From the NCBI RefSeq assembly GCF_037975245.1, contig NC_092579.1:14058678-14122677 (forward strand): DNA of 64,000 bases, written 5' to 3'. Origin of the DNA: Apostichopus japonicus (Eukaryota; Echinodermata; Holothuroidea; Aspidochirotida; Stichopodidae). Below are positions 1-12,290 of this stretch, piece after piece. The notes under the pieces are model-generated. The model saw only the letters and a program-made list of their open reading frames with translations, searched no databases and was not told where the DNA came from. The position numbers and the translations under genes are program-made. Numbering within the stretch: the first letter of the stretch is position 1; the number at the start of each line of letters is the position of its first letter.

Positions 1-3000
1 ACTTCCTGTACTAAAAATGTGTTATCAACAGGCCGTTTTTAACGTGATCAAATAATTCTGTTTCCTGTTAATTCAAAATGACCTTTGTGCCTTCCTAGAT
101 TGATCTTGACCTAACTTCTGGACATTGTGAAATAGCAAAACAGATGCACCAGGAAAAGGAAATCCTTTGTGTCATATTTATAGCTTTGCATTCAACCATA
201 TCTATAGCATTTAAAGGACAAACTTGGGAGACAAAAAACAACGAAGACATTTAGAAAAGTATAAAATGAATCTTTTAGAGACATGTTACCAGAATAAAGA
301 AGGCCTTTGTCCTCTTTTAGTGGGCTTCATTGACCTCTTCTTCCTCACTCTACAGCATATTTCTGATATAAATATTCTGTCCTGCATCAGATGCAGTGAC
401 AACTAGAAAGAGTTATACATGAAACAGACTTTCATAATTATTGTCAAATAGCTCACACCTACCCCCCAGCCCCCACCCCCCCCCTTAATTATCATTCCAC
501 AACACAAGGTATCTATTATAAACCCTTTGGTAGAATACCATGAATATTTGAGAATATAGATATTGTTTATACCACGATGGTGTAAATATCCCTCGATCAT
601 CAATGTTACATGTAGGTTTGTGTATGTACCCCTTACAGTTCCCACGTCTCTTCTTAAACATTCCCATCTACATCACATAATAATCAACTTGTCTTAAATC
701 TGTCGAGATTAATTTCACTTTCGATCATCGGAAAAAAATAAAAGCCAATATAATTCCTATTAATAGCAAGAAATGATTATTTCCACATGTTAAGCACAGC
801 TTGAAATCATTGGTCGGTTCATCATTGACCTAAACCTGAATCAGGGAGAGTTTAGAGTCCAGATGCTTTTAATAATTCCTTTTATATTTGACATGCCTTT
901 TAGACTTAGTTTTCCTGACAACATTTCAAAAATAGTTTCGTATTAAAGACAATTGATTATAGTTGGACAATTTGTTGTCTTTATAGTGTAGTATTCTTTC
1001 ATAAAAGTGACAGTATATCTCCGTGGCAGCCAAACCATTCTTGACCTTAACGTAAAATAGAGTATGCTATACTTTGGTTTTAAACCATTGGTAGAATTCA
1101 CAACAAATCAACACATCTGAAGGTGTACCTAGATGTTCCCTTTAACAAATGTGGAAATATAGTTAAAACCAGTCAACGCATGCTTACCTACACCTGCAGC
1201 CATTTTGTCAGTGATCGAATATATCCTCTTTTTCTACTGAGGTGGTATTCATGGTTTACCCCAACGTGTGCCAAAAATCTGATCCTATCAGTACACCTTG
1301 GTATTTCTGGTGAATGTTTTTCGCTCATTCAAAGGTTTTGTTCGTTTTGAAAGCTTGTTTTTTTCATCGATAACTTCTAACCTTTCTCTCCTTGTTTGAT
1401 CTGGCTTTAGTCCTTTCCGTTTGCCCCCCACATCCCTTTCTGCATCATTCTCCTTTCTGGACTCTGGGTCACCACTATCATTGTTCATTTACTGTTCTTG
1501 GTTACTTCAGCATGTCATCTGATCTTTGTTACTCACATGTCCATTGTGATGTTATCAACCATTGTGTCAATGCATGAAAATGAATCAACTGTCAACTCCT
1601 GGAGATGGTGGTTTCATTTCTCGGTCTAGAGGTCCATAGGTTACCAGGAATTGCCCATGTTCCTTTCTATTTCACCTGTGAAAGTCCTTCAGTCAACACC
1701 AGTCCTCTCTTTTCTACACCATCAGTAGTTTTATTTTGTAGTCTTCAACAGCCAATTATAAAAAAAAAGTTGGGTGCAGATAAAGCACCGGACCATTAAT
1801 ATTTTCAGCTGACGTATGTTACTCAAATTATGGTATGGTACCATTAAAGCCATCAGGGTGTGGATCTCTGGACCTAGGAAGCCCCTGCTTAAATCTGCAG
1901 GGAGAATTTACAAATCCCCCCACCCAAATTCTCCCCCCCCCCCCTTCTACCAAGCTTTCGACCCTGTGCATGTCACTGATATATAAGACAAGGTTTTTTC
2001 ACAAGGTTTTTCAATATTTCATTGCTAGAACACCTGTCATAGCAGTACAAATACATTTAAATGAAAATTTATAAAATGACACAATTTTTAACTTCAGCAT
2101 ACAATATTTGAAAAAAACTGGACAAGTCTGTTATTGAATACCATAAAAAAGAATATTAAAAAAGTTAATGCAAAAATCTGTCTGGAGTTTGGTGTAGAGG
2201 AACTTTAAAACACACCTTATCATAAAAAACTTAGGTTGTTTGTACGCTGTTGTGCATGAGACAATGTCAACAGCTTTATTAAACTCCTTTAAAACACCTA
2301 TTCCAAACAGAAATGTCCAAACACTCCTGTCTTCCTCATCTTTGAAGCAAGTTTTGTAAGATTATACGGAATTGGAGCAACAAATCATGGTTATTCATGA
2401 TGATAACTTTCAAAAGAGTTCACAATATAGGTTAATATAAAACAGAGAAATAATAGGGCAGTAGCTTTCATAAAAAATATAACCATTGTCCCAAATGGAA
2501 AGGTGTTCTTTGATGACATGGTCCTTAAAAATATGCCGGTCCAAAAGAACAAATATATTTATTCATGACATATCATCAAGGGATTAAGAATTAATTTAAT
2601 TAGTTTTCAAAGGAGAATTGACAGCTCAGTGTCTTTAAACTTTCCCAGTGATGAAAGCTTACACCATACCCACAACAATATTAGCAATTAAAATTCTGTT
2701 TCATTATCTTTGAGACAAAGTATATATCTAGCCAATCCGCATCATGTTTATTAATGAAAATAATATCACCAAGGGAATAAATTTACTGTTAATTAGATTT
2801 CAGAATCAGATCAATTGACAGTTCTCTGTCGTACAACTGTGAAAGTGTCGAAATCTTATCACTTTGCCCATAATTAGCATGACAAATTATTCATTTTTCC
2901 TTCTGTTTGAGACCAAACTACCAAAGTATCTTACAGTTTTTAGTTTTGTGATATACATTCTTAAGACTAAAAGTAAATAAGAGATTAGTTAGAGATGACC

Positions 3001-3132
3001 AATATTATTATCTTTAGAATATCTATTAAATTCAATTTAATAATCTGTCATATGGAAGGGTTGTCTGATTATCAGGCAATCTTGTGCTCGTATTCAAACT
3101 TGAAACTAACTCTCTCCCTTCTGTTTTCACAG
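1..3132. other. No exon recognised; probably intron of the BAIAP2-like gene
   Basis: AT-rich non-coding sequence with short homopolymer tracts (poly-C near 468-484 and 1928-1944). Open frames here are short and have no recognisable domain. Because the first recognised exon starts at a splice acceptor at 3133, this stretch is most simply the intron (or introns) separating it from I-BAR exons that lie outside the window. I looked for I-BAR-like peptides and saw none. Confidence 0.5.
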
Positions 3133-3572
3133 TCGAGACCAGTTAGTTTAGCCAGCCAGGAATTGGATCGCCCTCTATCGGTGGAAGTAGAGGCAACACC
3201 GCCCCCCTCCCAGTACGTCCCACCTGTATCTCAGCCACCGATGACCGAACCCCCTCCAGAACCAAATCAGATGATGAAGATGGACCCTATGAATCAAGCC
3301 CCCCAGATGGGGTACATGAGTGCAACCTTACCCAACAGAGGAAAGGCAGCAGGGGGTCTAAAATACTCAAAATCTGTCATGCACAATAGTCCAGGTATAT
3401 ATATATATATATACGACCTTCCTTACCGGTTTCGAGCCTCTGGACATACAATCAGCGTCCATAGCCTAGTTGGTTAGGGTGTCCAAAGCGGGAGGCCCGG
3501 GGTCGAATCCCGGAAGTTTTTTCACTGTTCTGGATTTTCCTTCTCATTAGGTTTTCAATTATATATATAAAT

Positions 3573-3607
<35 letters not shown>

Positions 3608-6600
3608 CAGACAGATGAGTCAGTTCCTCAGATGCAACACAAAGCTACAACAAAATCTCTACAGTAGGAAAAGTTCACTTAGCGTTATAAGATGTTATAA
3701 ACCAACTTAATATTGACAGGCTCTCATCTATGTCTAGTGAGTTTTGTGTTAGAAATATGGCCCCATCAGCCCATCCCACCCCACCCCCTAGGGCTTCACT
3801 TAAACATTGGGCCCATCGTTTTCCTAAAGCGAAACACTAACTTGAAATTTTACTTTACTTGCAAGTTTCAATTTCGTTCTCCCCAGGTTCAAAGTTCAGA
3901 CCCCAAATGCAGAGACATTCTTCGGAGTCAGGGGACGAGAAGCAAGTTCCCAAAGTCAGGTGCTTGTACAACCACATAGCAGCTGGAGAGACCCAGTTGA
4001 ACTTCCAAGAGGTACTGTTAGACTCCCACCATTCTGTACAAAGTACTGCATATAAATCAGAACTAACATTTTCACTTAATCATTAAGTCATTGAGAAAAG
4101 GTTACAGTTTCATTCCCCCCCCCACCCCACCCCAGTGTTAACAGTCCGTAAACGAACTGCGGTGTTTCCAAAACAAAATGTTGAGTTTTGTCTCATCTGA
4201 AAAAGGCCATCCGCTTGTTGTTTTAAAGATACAGCAAATCGAACAAAACTTAGTTTGCAACTTGGCTTATTAAAACTAAACTGATTTTGAAAATGGAATT
4301 CTCCCTCATGACAAATATTTCAAAAACAAGCTCCTCTATTTTAGTTACAGAAATAAATTAGAATGGATGTGTCATCTTTTGCTAATTTTCTTTGATCTCT
4401 ACCGCATCATTTGCTTTCAGGGGGACATAGTTGCACTTATTGGACCTCACAACAACGGCTGGTATTTCGGTCATAACTACAGAACCAAAAAGAATGGCTG
4501 GTTTCCAATTTCTTTCACCCAACAATTAGAGAATGGAATTTCTCATTCCAATGGTTCAATGTGAGTAGTAAATCGCTCGTATGAAATTCTCAAGAGTGTT
4601 GAATCTGAGGAGGATACAGATTCATCTTCATTATAAACTTGTTCTTTACCATTTGGAATTATGATTGTTGTGCAAGTTTTTTGAAGAAAACCTTTACATG
4701 ATGGCAATGTTCTACCTCCATTTGACGAAGGAACTCTGAATTTTGACTGTATCTGGCGATTTATGTTATTAGTAGTGTAGCTATGTGAATGAGTTGTCTA
4801 CCAACATGATCCTTGTGATGAGTGGTTTAGGCTAAGTGTATGTGATACGTATATCTGTGGTGTAGGCCAATGCAGTATATGCTTACATGATATGTGTGAC
4901 TTGTGACGTAGGCTATGCAGTATATGCTTACATGATGTGTGCGTGAACTGTGATGTGTGTGAACTGTGATGTAGGCTAATGCAGTGTATGCTTACATGAT
5001 ATGTGTGACTTGTGATGTAGGCAATGCAGTATATGCTTACATGATATGTGTGAATTGTGATGTAGGCTAATGCAGTATACCTGTATGCTTACATGATGTG
5101 TGTGAACTGCGATTTAGGCTAATGCAGTGTATGCTTACATGATATGTGTGACTTCTGATGTATGCTATGCAGTATATGCTTACATGATGTGTGAATTGTG
5201 GTGTAGACTAATGCCGTGTATGCTTTCGTGATGTGTGTGAATTGTCACGGTTGTATAGGCTAACACAGTGTGTATGCATTCATGATATGTGTGAACTGTG
5301 ATGTAGGCTATGCAGTATATGCTTACATGATATGTGTGACTTGTGATGTAGGCTATGCAGTATATGCTTACATGATATGTGGGACTTGTGGTGTAACGTA
5401 ATGCCGTGTATGCTTTCGTGATGTGTGTGAACTGTGATGAAGGCTAACACAGTATATGATTACATAATGTGTGTGAATTGTGATGTAGGCTAATGCAGTA
5501 TATGCTTACATGATGTGTGCAAATTTTGTGTGATGTAGGCTAATGCAGTATATGCTTACATGATATGTGTGACTTACTACAGTAGTACTATTGTGACCTT
5601 ATTTGTGACTGAATAGTAATTTTGTTAATATATATAAGTTAATGCATGCAGTGTATAGGCTTATTTTATGGTGTAGGCTATTACAAACTATTGCCAAATT
5701 AAAAGTGACTGAACAGTACTTTGAAGTGTATTTATGGAAGAATAGCTGCACAGACCTCAAAGGCATTATTTGATAACTCCAGTACTAGTCAAATAAAAAG
5801 AAAAACTAATATGTGCTTTCTTAAATGAAAGAATTAACGTGTCAATGTGACTATCAATTAGCCTATATAAGTCCATTGTTTTGGAATAGTGCACACTTCA
5901 GAACAATTTATTGTCAAGGTAGGTTCTTCAAATTCTCTATTCTGCTTCACTCACCGAATCAATGAGCCGCCTCTAAACTGTTTCACTTTCAGGCCATTTG
6001 TATCTTTTTGTTTCAATATCACACTCTCGTTGTTTACAACTGTTTGCATTATTTTTAGTTTGTGACGTGTCTTTTATCGATTTCGGTTTCTTTGATTGAA
6101 TTATCTGCTTGTGCCATCATTCTGAGAGGTCAAATAAATGAAGGTCTTTGAAACAAGTCCATTAAGTAACGGTTCTCCTTTCACTCTTAAATGCCAAGTG
6201 ATATAACAGTCTGTTCAACACGCACATGTTGTACAGGGATGTATGATTCCATGACAGGCTATGTATGATAATTATCTGGAAGACGTAACCTTTGCTAGTC
6301 GAGGATTTCATTTCAATATCTCTAGTTAAGATTAGTTAATGGACAGCAATTCTTTCTTCTGATAGACTCATCTTTTCCTTACTCTTGTGTCTATGATATC
6401 ATCATACTGCATATTCTCCATAACTGCTACTTTCCCTTTTGTAATCTTGTCGTTGATTTCAATGTTTTCTTCTTAAAATTTGATACATGCATATCGAATG
6501 TATCATAGTCGTCTATTTTTACCTGAATTCAAGGTATTCAAATGTTAGTTGAGAAAGTTGTCTTTGTCAGTAAACGATTCAACTTAAACAAGGAAACCGA

Positions 6601-7691
6601 GATAGGTTTAGTTTCATTATCATGCTGATGATGTCAATGATGTCATTCATAAAATCTCGAAAATTTAAAACTGTGATCTTTTCCAAAACATCAGGATTTA
6701 TGTCTGACATAGAAATGTAGAAAATGACAACAAAGTCCTGGAAATATCAACATTTGCAGCAGGAACATCCTTTTAAAGATGACGTAAAGAAAATTTAAAG
6801 TCATGGATCACGAGTTTTCCATTTATCTGACAAGCAATGTCCTCTAATGAAGTCTCCCTCTCCCAGTGTGATAATGTTTTCTTTCATACTATTACTGCTA
6901 CTTTTGTTAACATTTTTATGTAATAAACATTTAAATTATGTGATTACCATCTTCTGATTATACCCAATCCTCTTAGTCCCCTCAACAGAAAACTTCATGA
7001 CATATTTCGGATCTAATGTTAGTTTTGTCACTGTTTGATTTACCCTTGCAGGCAACCTCCCACTCCTCCTGTGGTCCCCTACCCCCAGCCGAATATGCAC
7101 AACCCCCAGTTACAGCAACAGCAGCAACAGCAGCAACAACAGCAACAACGTCAGGACCCTCTGAACATGCCCGGGAGGAAAGCCATGAGCGTCAGTTCTG
7201 AGAACCTGGCCCGGACCAACGGTGACAACTACCCAAGTCCCGACTATTCGGTCAACGACAGTCCGGGCCACATGAAATTCTTCTCCGGTACCCCACCACC
7301 GCCTAGTCAGACCCACGGTGGGCTACTGATTACCACATCTCAGCAGTCCTTGCCCTCCACCATCGACTCATCATCTGGATCCCAGCTTAGCTCAGGATCA
7401 CTCGTGAGTAACTCTCCCTTCTGGTGAAATCTGCGCAGTATTTCTTCTAAAAAAAACAACAAAAACAGGAAATTGAAAAACAAGCATAATCTTGTAGATG
7501 CTATTCAACTATATTGAATGTGTCTCATACGTGACCCAGAATGTCATTTTATTATTACAACCACAGACACAGCAGAACAGCTCTGGCATGAATGAAGCTG
7601 CTTTAGAGAAACCGAGCACCCCCACCCACTCCCCACCTCCACCGCCTTCAGAAGGGGGCGCTAAACAACCTTTTGATGCTGGAGACACAGG
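3133..7691 (+). CDS. BAIAP2: IRSp53/BAIAP2-like adaptor, 3' part of gene (SH3 domain and proline-rich tail), partial
   Basis: Five exons keep one frame: 3133-3394, 3887-4011, 4421-4560, 7052-7403, 7567-7691, each with AG/GT boundaries (about 334 residues). Residues 1-88 are proline-rich. Residues 109-166 form an SH3 domain: KVRCLYNH at the start, GDIVALI at 130-136, the W143 of NNGWYFGH, and GWFPISFTQ at 155-163, a pattern characteristic of the IRSp53 SH3. A poly-glutamine run and low-complexity Pro/Ser/Thr sequence follow. In the family, an N-terminal I-BAR domain bends membrane and the SH3 recruits WAVE, Mena and Eps8 to make filopodia; that I-BAR part is upstream of the window. The last exon ends in a strong donor (GG|GTGAGT) that also contains an in-frame TGA at 7693-7695, so the protein either stops here or continues into an exon I could not find. 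BAIAP2L1/L2-type is the alternative assignment. Confidence 0.78.
3395..3412. repeat. (TA)n microsatellite forming the 5' splice site
   Basis: The tract begins at the GT of the donor after the exon ending at 3394, so the splice site reads CCAG|GTATATATAT and continues as pure TA until the tRNA-bearing element begins. Confidence 0.85.
3413..3559 (+). mobile_element. tRNA-bearing TA-bounded element, copy 1 (5'-truncated, diverged)
   Basis: Matches the copies at 49547-49813 and 62180-62503 from CTTCCTTACCGGTTTCGA to the shared 3' end, with a degraded tRNA-like core starting at 3454 (GCGTCCATAGCCTAG, B-box GGTCGAATCC). It has an extra T in the D-loop, lacks several bases of the anticodon arm, and has lost the 3' acceptor strand. 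It lies between TA tracts (3395-3412 and 3560-3607) in the intron of the BAIAP2-like gene. The 5' end starts about 100 bases later than in copy 2. Confidence 0.8.
3560..3607. repeat. (TA)n microsatellite, 3' tail of tRNA-bearing element copy 1
   Basis: Interrupted TA tract directly following the element end (GTTTTCAATTATATATA). All three copies of the element are followed by such a tract. Confidence 0.85.
4858..5580. repeat. Degenerate ~46-bp minisatellite
   Basis: About 15 diverged copies of a unit built around GCAGTATATGCTTACATGAT, GTGTGA and TGTGATGTAGGCTAAT. Unit length varies by insertions and deletions of a few bases. It lies in the large intron (4561-7051) of the BAIAP2-like gene and has no coding potential that I can see. 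Confidence 0.85.
7115..7149 (+). repeat. CAG/CAA tract encoding poly-glutamine
   Basis: A mixed run of CAG and CAA codons inside the exon 7052-7403 encodes 11 to 12 consecutive glutamines, ending at CGT (Arg). The CAA interruptions make the tract less prone to slippage than pure CAG. Confidence 0.9.
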
Positions 7692-9020
7692 GTGAGTTTA
7701 TCCTACAGGGAAAGAAAGGTGTACTATCTGCAAGTAATCATTTATGAATGAAGAAAATTGAATAACAAAATATATAGAATTTCTTGATGGAGAACAAATT
7801 TTTATATATTTACTAGTCACTCAAAACTGATGTTGTTATTTTTGGGTTTTTTTTAATTGGGGGGGGGGGCTGAAAATCTACCACTATCTAGGATTTCATA
7901 AGAATTGTCTAAGTTTGCTCAGGTATGTGTTCTTGTAGTGAGTGATACATATTAGGTTTAGGTACAAAAGATTGCAAATAACAGGCCACCTTAAACTCTC
8001 AATAAAAAAAAAAACCCAAAAGCAAAAAAAATTGGTCTGTCTTGATATTAAAGGTAAAGTATTGGAAATGCATCTGAGAATTTGCACATAATGGAACAAT
8101 GCCATCAAAACAATATTAGACTTTTTTTCAAAACACTGGCAAAAGTTCAATTTTAGAACTGTGCTTTTGTTATTCAGCATTTTTGTTTTATAGTACAAAT
8201 TCAAAGTAATTTCACAAAGTGAATTCAAACTATTAAACAGTAATGTCCCATATATCTTTATTTGTGTTTGTTTTTGTGTGTGTTGTAGCTAATAAAGGAG
8301 AGAAAAACACTCTTTTTCCGAAGGGAAAAAGATAGCCCCTTTATCGAGTGACACATAATTATCGGCATATTCTGAAAGTAATACACATATTGTTTATACT
8401 TCATTAGTCTGGTATCCACTCTATCTGACTCTATTGTTTCCTAGAAACCAATTGCTGCTAAAATATAACAGGGTCTTTGGACTTATTTGAAATAGCCCTG
8501 CTTTTCGTTTCAGTATTTTGTTTAGAATGTAATCAAAACAGTTTTTTTAAGATACTACGCATGGCTGATGATGTAAATGAAGGATTATGACATTTTATTA
8601 CCAATTGAGAGTTTATAATAACCATACGAGAGAAGATAAATCTTAGGTCGGTTTTATGAGAATGGTTCACATTAAATGGAGGTAATACTTCCCTTCCAAA
8701 GTGCATTTATTGTTGGAATGGTCACATGACAACTAGTGTGTTGCTACACAATCAACCTGTGCATGTTTCATTTGAAATTGAAACCTTAAAAACTGTGTTT
8801 TATGTCAGGTTTTGACTTTGACCAGACCATGTTAAAATTCACAAAATAATCGGTTATTACCTAAGAGGTCTCTTTAGTTAACTCAGAAGGTAGATCAGAA
8901 TTTATTTGATAAATGTAGGCCCTAATGCTGTACTTTTGTATACAGATCAGGCTATATGCCTACATCCAATATTCCTGCACGTGGGATTTTGGTGATCTTA
9001 AATAAAATATTATGTTTTCA
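7692..9020. other. No gene recognised
   Basis: AT-rich sequence after the last recognised exon of the BAIAP2-like gene, with a poly-G tract at 7860-7869 and poly-A/T runs. No coding exon, RNA or complete mobile element was seen. Confidence 0.5.
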
Positions 9021-9570
9021 GTTACCTGCAGGTATTCTAGTATCCTGCAGGTATTCTTGGTATCCTGCAGGTATTCAGATATCCTGAGGTATTCAGATAT
9101 CCTGCAGTTTTTCTGGTATTCTACAGGTATTCAGGTATCCTGCAGGTATTCGGGTATCCTGCAGGTATTCAAATATCCTGCAGGTATTCAGATATCCTGC
9201 AGGTATCCAGATATCCTGCAGGTATTCAGATGTCTTGCAGGTGTTCAGATATCCCACAGGTATTTAGATACCCTGCAGGTATTCAGATGTCCTGCAGGTA
9301 TTCTACAGGTATTCAGATAATCTGCAGATATTCAGGTGTCCTTCATGTAGTCAGGTGTCCTACAGGTATTCAGGGATCCTGCAGGTATTCAGATATCCTG
9401 AGGTATTCAGATATCCTTCAGTTTTCTGGTATTTTACAGGTATTTAGATATCCTTCAGGTATTTCAGATATCCTGTAGGTATCCAGATAATCTGCAGGTA
9501 TTCAGATGTCTTGCAGGTATCCTGGTATTCTACAGGTCTTCAGATATACTGCAGGTGTTCTGCAGGTATC
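9021..9570. repeat. 19-bp minisatellite (unit TCCTGCAGGTATTCAGATA)
   Basis: Roughly 28 tandem copies of a 19-bp unit, most carrying CTGCAG. Some units are shortened or fused. Because 19 is not a multiple of three, consecutive units are read in all three frames, which explains the long open frames here; they are not genes. Confidence 0.92.
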
Positions 9571-10512
9571 GTTCATTCAGTGGAGAAGTATGGCACCACA
9601 AGATTGTGACAATAATCATTACAGTCAAAATACTATGTTAATACTTTATCAACTTTCTTGTTATGCAGCAATGACATACTGTACATGCTTGTGTGGTATA
9701 GCTAGCTATTGTTAATACTAATATATGCAATTAATGCTTGTCTTGCTATCGTGAATGTCTATAGTTGCAAGAAAAAGGATTGTAGATGCAACTTCCACTT
9801 GTTTCTATTAATACAATTAGCTTCCAGCTACAACATGTTGCCAGTAATTGCTGTAACTACCACCCCCCCCCCCTCCCCACCCGAATGTCCGATGTCCCTA
9901 CCTGAAATTCCACTCCTTTTATAAATTTGACTAAATAGCACAGGTACAAAAGGGTTGTTATTTCTAAATTACAAGAAGTTGTAATTCTTCGTTAATGATT
10001 TGACGTGATGATTTCATCCTTTATGTCAAGCTCATAAACTATAACAAATTGACGACTTCCTGATGTTCCAGATTCATTGGATCATTTTTTTTTATAAAAT
10101 GTTGATCTCATTTTTTATATTCCATGTGGTATCAGGGTTTCTCCTGGCGTTCATCTTGGTGAGGTGGTCGCCTCTCTGTTTCTTGTGACCCCCTCCCAAA
10201 AATATTACCAACAGTCACCGCCTCACTGCTTCAGAAAAGGAAGAAAAAATGCAATGATTGCAATCCAATTTTATTTAACCCATAACAACATCTGACATCT
10301 GCAAAATTGTCTGTAATCATTAAATGATAGCAACCAATAGAAAGTTCTTCTGCCTATTTAACAGAGCATTTTTATCTAATTTGTTGCTAGGATGATTGAT
10401 GTTAGGATGTTTAACAAAATTCTCCAAGTGACCAACCCCCCAGCCCCCCTCCCCCAGATATTCTCACACACCCTAGTGTCAAAAACACCCCATAAGAAAT
10501 CCCAGGTGAATC
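9571..10512. other. No gene recognised
   Basis: Non-coding sequence with a poly-C tract near 9862-9872 and C-rich stretches near 10432-10455. A weak terminal-inverted-repeat pair at 10133 and 10515 was considered and not accepted. Confidence 0.45.
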
Positions 10513-10578
10513 CTGTGATGTCATAAATATATTACTGTGATGTCATAATTAAATAACTGTGATGTCATAATTAAATTA
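10513..10578. repeat. 22-bp tandem repeat, three copies, each with TGATGTCA
   Basis: Units start at 10513, 10535 and 10557 and share CTGTGATGTCATAA. The core TGATGTCA differs by one base from the CRE palindrome TGACGTCA. Confidence 0.85.
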
Positions 10579-10778
10579 CTACAAATATTGTAAATGAATC
10601 CATCTCATGATTTGATCTAATGAACAATTTTCTGCCAAGTATCTTGATAAACATGATGCAATAGAGTGCTTTATTAGCTTCAATTCAAAATGATTTAGAT
10701 ACTTGTTCAGGTAATTCATTTCTAAATGAAAATGAAAAGCTTGTTGCTAAATGAATACAATTTCGTTCGTCCAACAAA

Positions 10779-11040
10779 TTGTATTTAACTGTTCCTAAAC
10801 CACGCTTGAAGACATATGGTTACAGAAGCTTCGAATACTCTGGCTCTTATCTCTGGAACAATTTACCAGATCACATTCGAACATGCTCTAAATTTTCTAC
10901 ATTCAAAAGTCTACTTAAGACCCATCTTTTCACTTGTTCTTTTGTAAATTAATCTGTTTTCTTTGTAAAGCGCCTTGAGCAGTGGCTTTTGTCTACTGAT
11001 TTGGCGCTATATATGTCTCATTTATTATTATTATTATTAT
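10779..11040 (+). mobile_element. LINE 3' fragment (CR1/L2-like), 5'-truncated
   Basis: Reading frame 10779-10952 encodes the typical C-terminus of CR1/L2-group reverse-transcriptase proteins (YGYRSFEYSGSYLWNNLP followed by a STFKSLLKTHLF block) and ends in TAA at 10950. The 3' UTR carries a short stem (GCGCC ... GGCGC, about 10969-11006) and ends in an (ATT)n tail at about 11024-11040. It is clearly a different family from the full LINE at 35-38 kb but has the same end layout. Confidence 0.8.
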
Positions 11041-11588
11041 AACTTGAAAGTCAATATGGTAGAAGTTTCCTGAGAGCGTATATAATGACACGGTGAGATT
11101 CATTCTAGGAGAGAAAACTAACTAGATTAATATCTCGCCGTGGCGTAAAAGAGTTCATCCAAAGCACATGATATTGAAGAAGTAACTTTAGTATTGTAGG
11201 ATCATTCCTTTAACCTAAATTAGCTATGAGAAATATTTCTAGTTTCCTGATGGTGGGCTGAACCAGATATTATCCTGAAAGTATCATTAAACAAGAAACT
11301 AACAAAATCAAAATATGGTTTTGAAAGTGTTATCAAAGCTATGAAACTCCACCAGAGTAACTAAGGTTTCCTTCAAGTATGAATTGCATTGTTCTATGTG
11401 TACATGGTCCCACTCTGCCCAAAGAAGGTGTGATCATTTGATATTTTGTAGACATGAAGCTAGTCAGTGTTTATACTAATATTTAACCTGTAATTATACT
11501 GTACTTAAGTCGTAGCAGGTGCATGTTTGTTATGAAGTGTAGATATGTGTTGCAATATGTTACACACTTACACTAATGCTTTAATATA
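11041..11588. other. No gene recognised
   Basis: AT-rich single-copy-looking sequence between the LINE fragment and the 37-bp minisatellite; no feature seen. Confidence 0.45.
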
Positions 11589-12290
11589 GCCTCATACCCC
11601 TACTAAACCAAGGGAATTCTACTTGTACTCATACTGGTACTAAACCAAGGGAATTCTACTTGTACTCATACTGGTACTAAACCAAGGGAATTCTACTTGT
11701 ACTCATACTGGTACTAAACCAAGGGAAATCTACTTGTACTCATACTGGTACTAAACCAAGGGATTCTACTTGTACTCATACCCATACTAAACCAAGGGAA
11801 TTCTACTTGTACTCATACCCATACTAAACCAAGGGAATTCTACTTGTACTTATACTGGTACTAAACCAAGGGAATTCTACTTGTACTCATACCCGTACTC
11901 ATACTCGTATTAAACCAAGGGAATTCTACTTTTACTCATACTGGTACTCAAGCCAAGGGGAATTATACTTGTACTCATACTGGTACTCAAAGCAAGGGGA
12001 ATTCTAGTTGTACTCTATCATGTCGGTTCTCAAGCCAAGGGGAATTATGCTTGTACTCATACCCATACTCGAACCAAGGGGAGTTCTACTTGTACTCCAA
12101 ACAAGGGGAATTCTAGTTGTACTCATACAGGTACTCAAGCCAAGGGGAATTCTAGTTGTACTCATACTGGTACTCCAACCAAGGGGAATTCTAGTTGTAC
12201 TCCAACCAAGGGGAAATTCTAGTACTCCAACCAAGGGGAATTCTAGTTGTACTCATACCCATATTAAAATCAAGGGCAATTCTACTTGTA
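11589..12290. repeat. ~37-bp minisatellite rich in GAATTC
   Basis: About 19 copies of a unit containing ACCAAGGGAATTCTACTTGT followed by ACTCATACTGGTACT. Units in the second half change to CAAGGGGAATTCTAGTTGTA, showing at least two sub-families that spread in blocks. Open frames on both strands here come from the repeat. Confidence 0.9.

Noticed and set aside
224-406. Possible I-BAR exon of the BAIAP2-like gene
   Set aside because: The peptide does not resemble the I-BAR domain and lacks convincing splice sites.
9012-9478. Open frames of 80-100 residues with repeated Cys-Arg-Tyr motifs
   Set aside because: They arise from the 19-bp minisatellite, which is read in all frames; no start context or domain.
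9021-9570. CRISPR-like regular repeats
   Set aside because: Units are contiguous with no unique spacers, and the DNA is eukaryotic.
10133-10515. Possible old MITE with ends CAGGGTTTCTCC and CAGGATTCACC
   Set aside because: The inverted ends match poorly and the flanks TGTGGTAT and TGATGTCA do not form a duplication.
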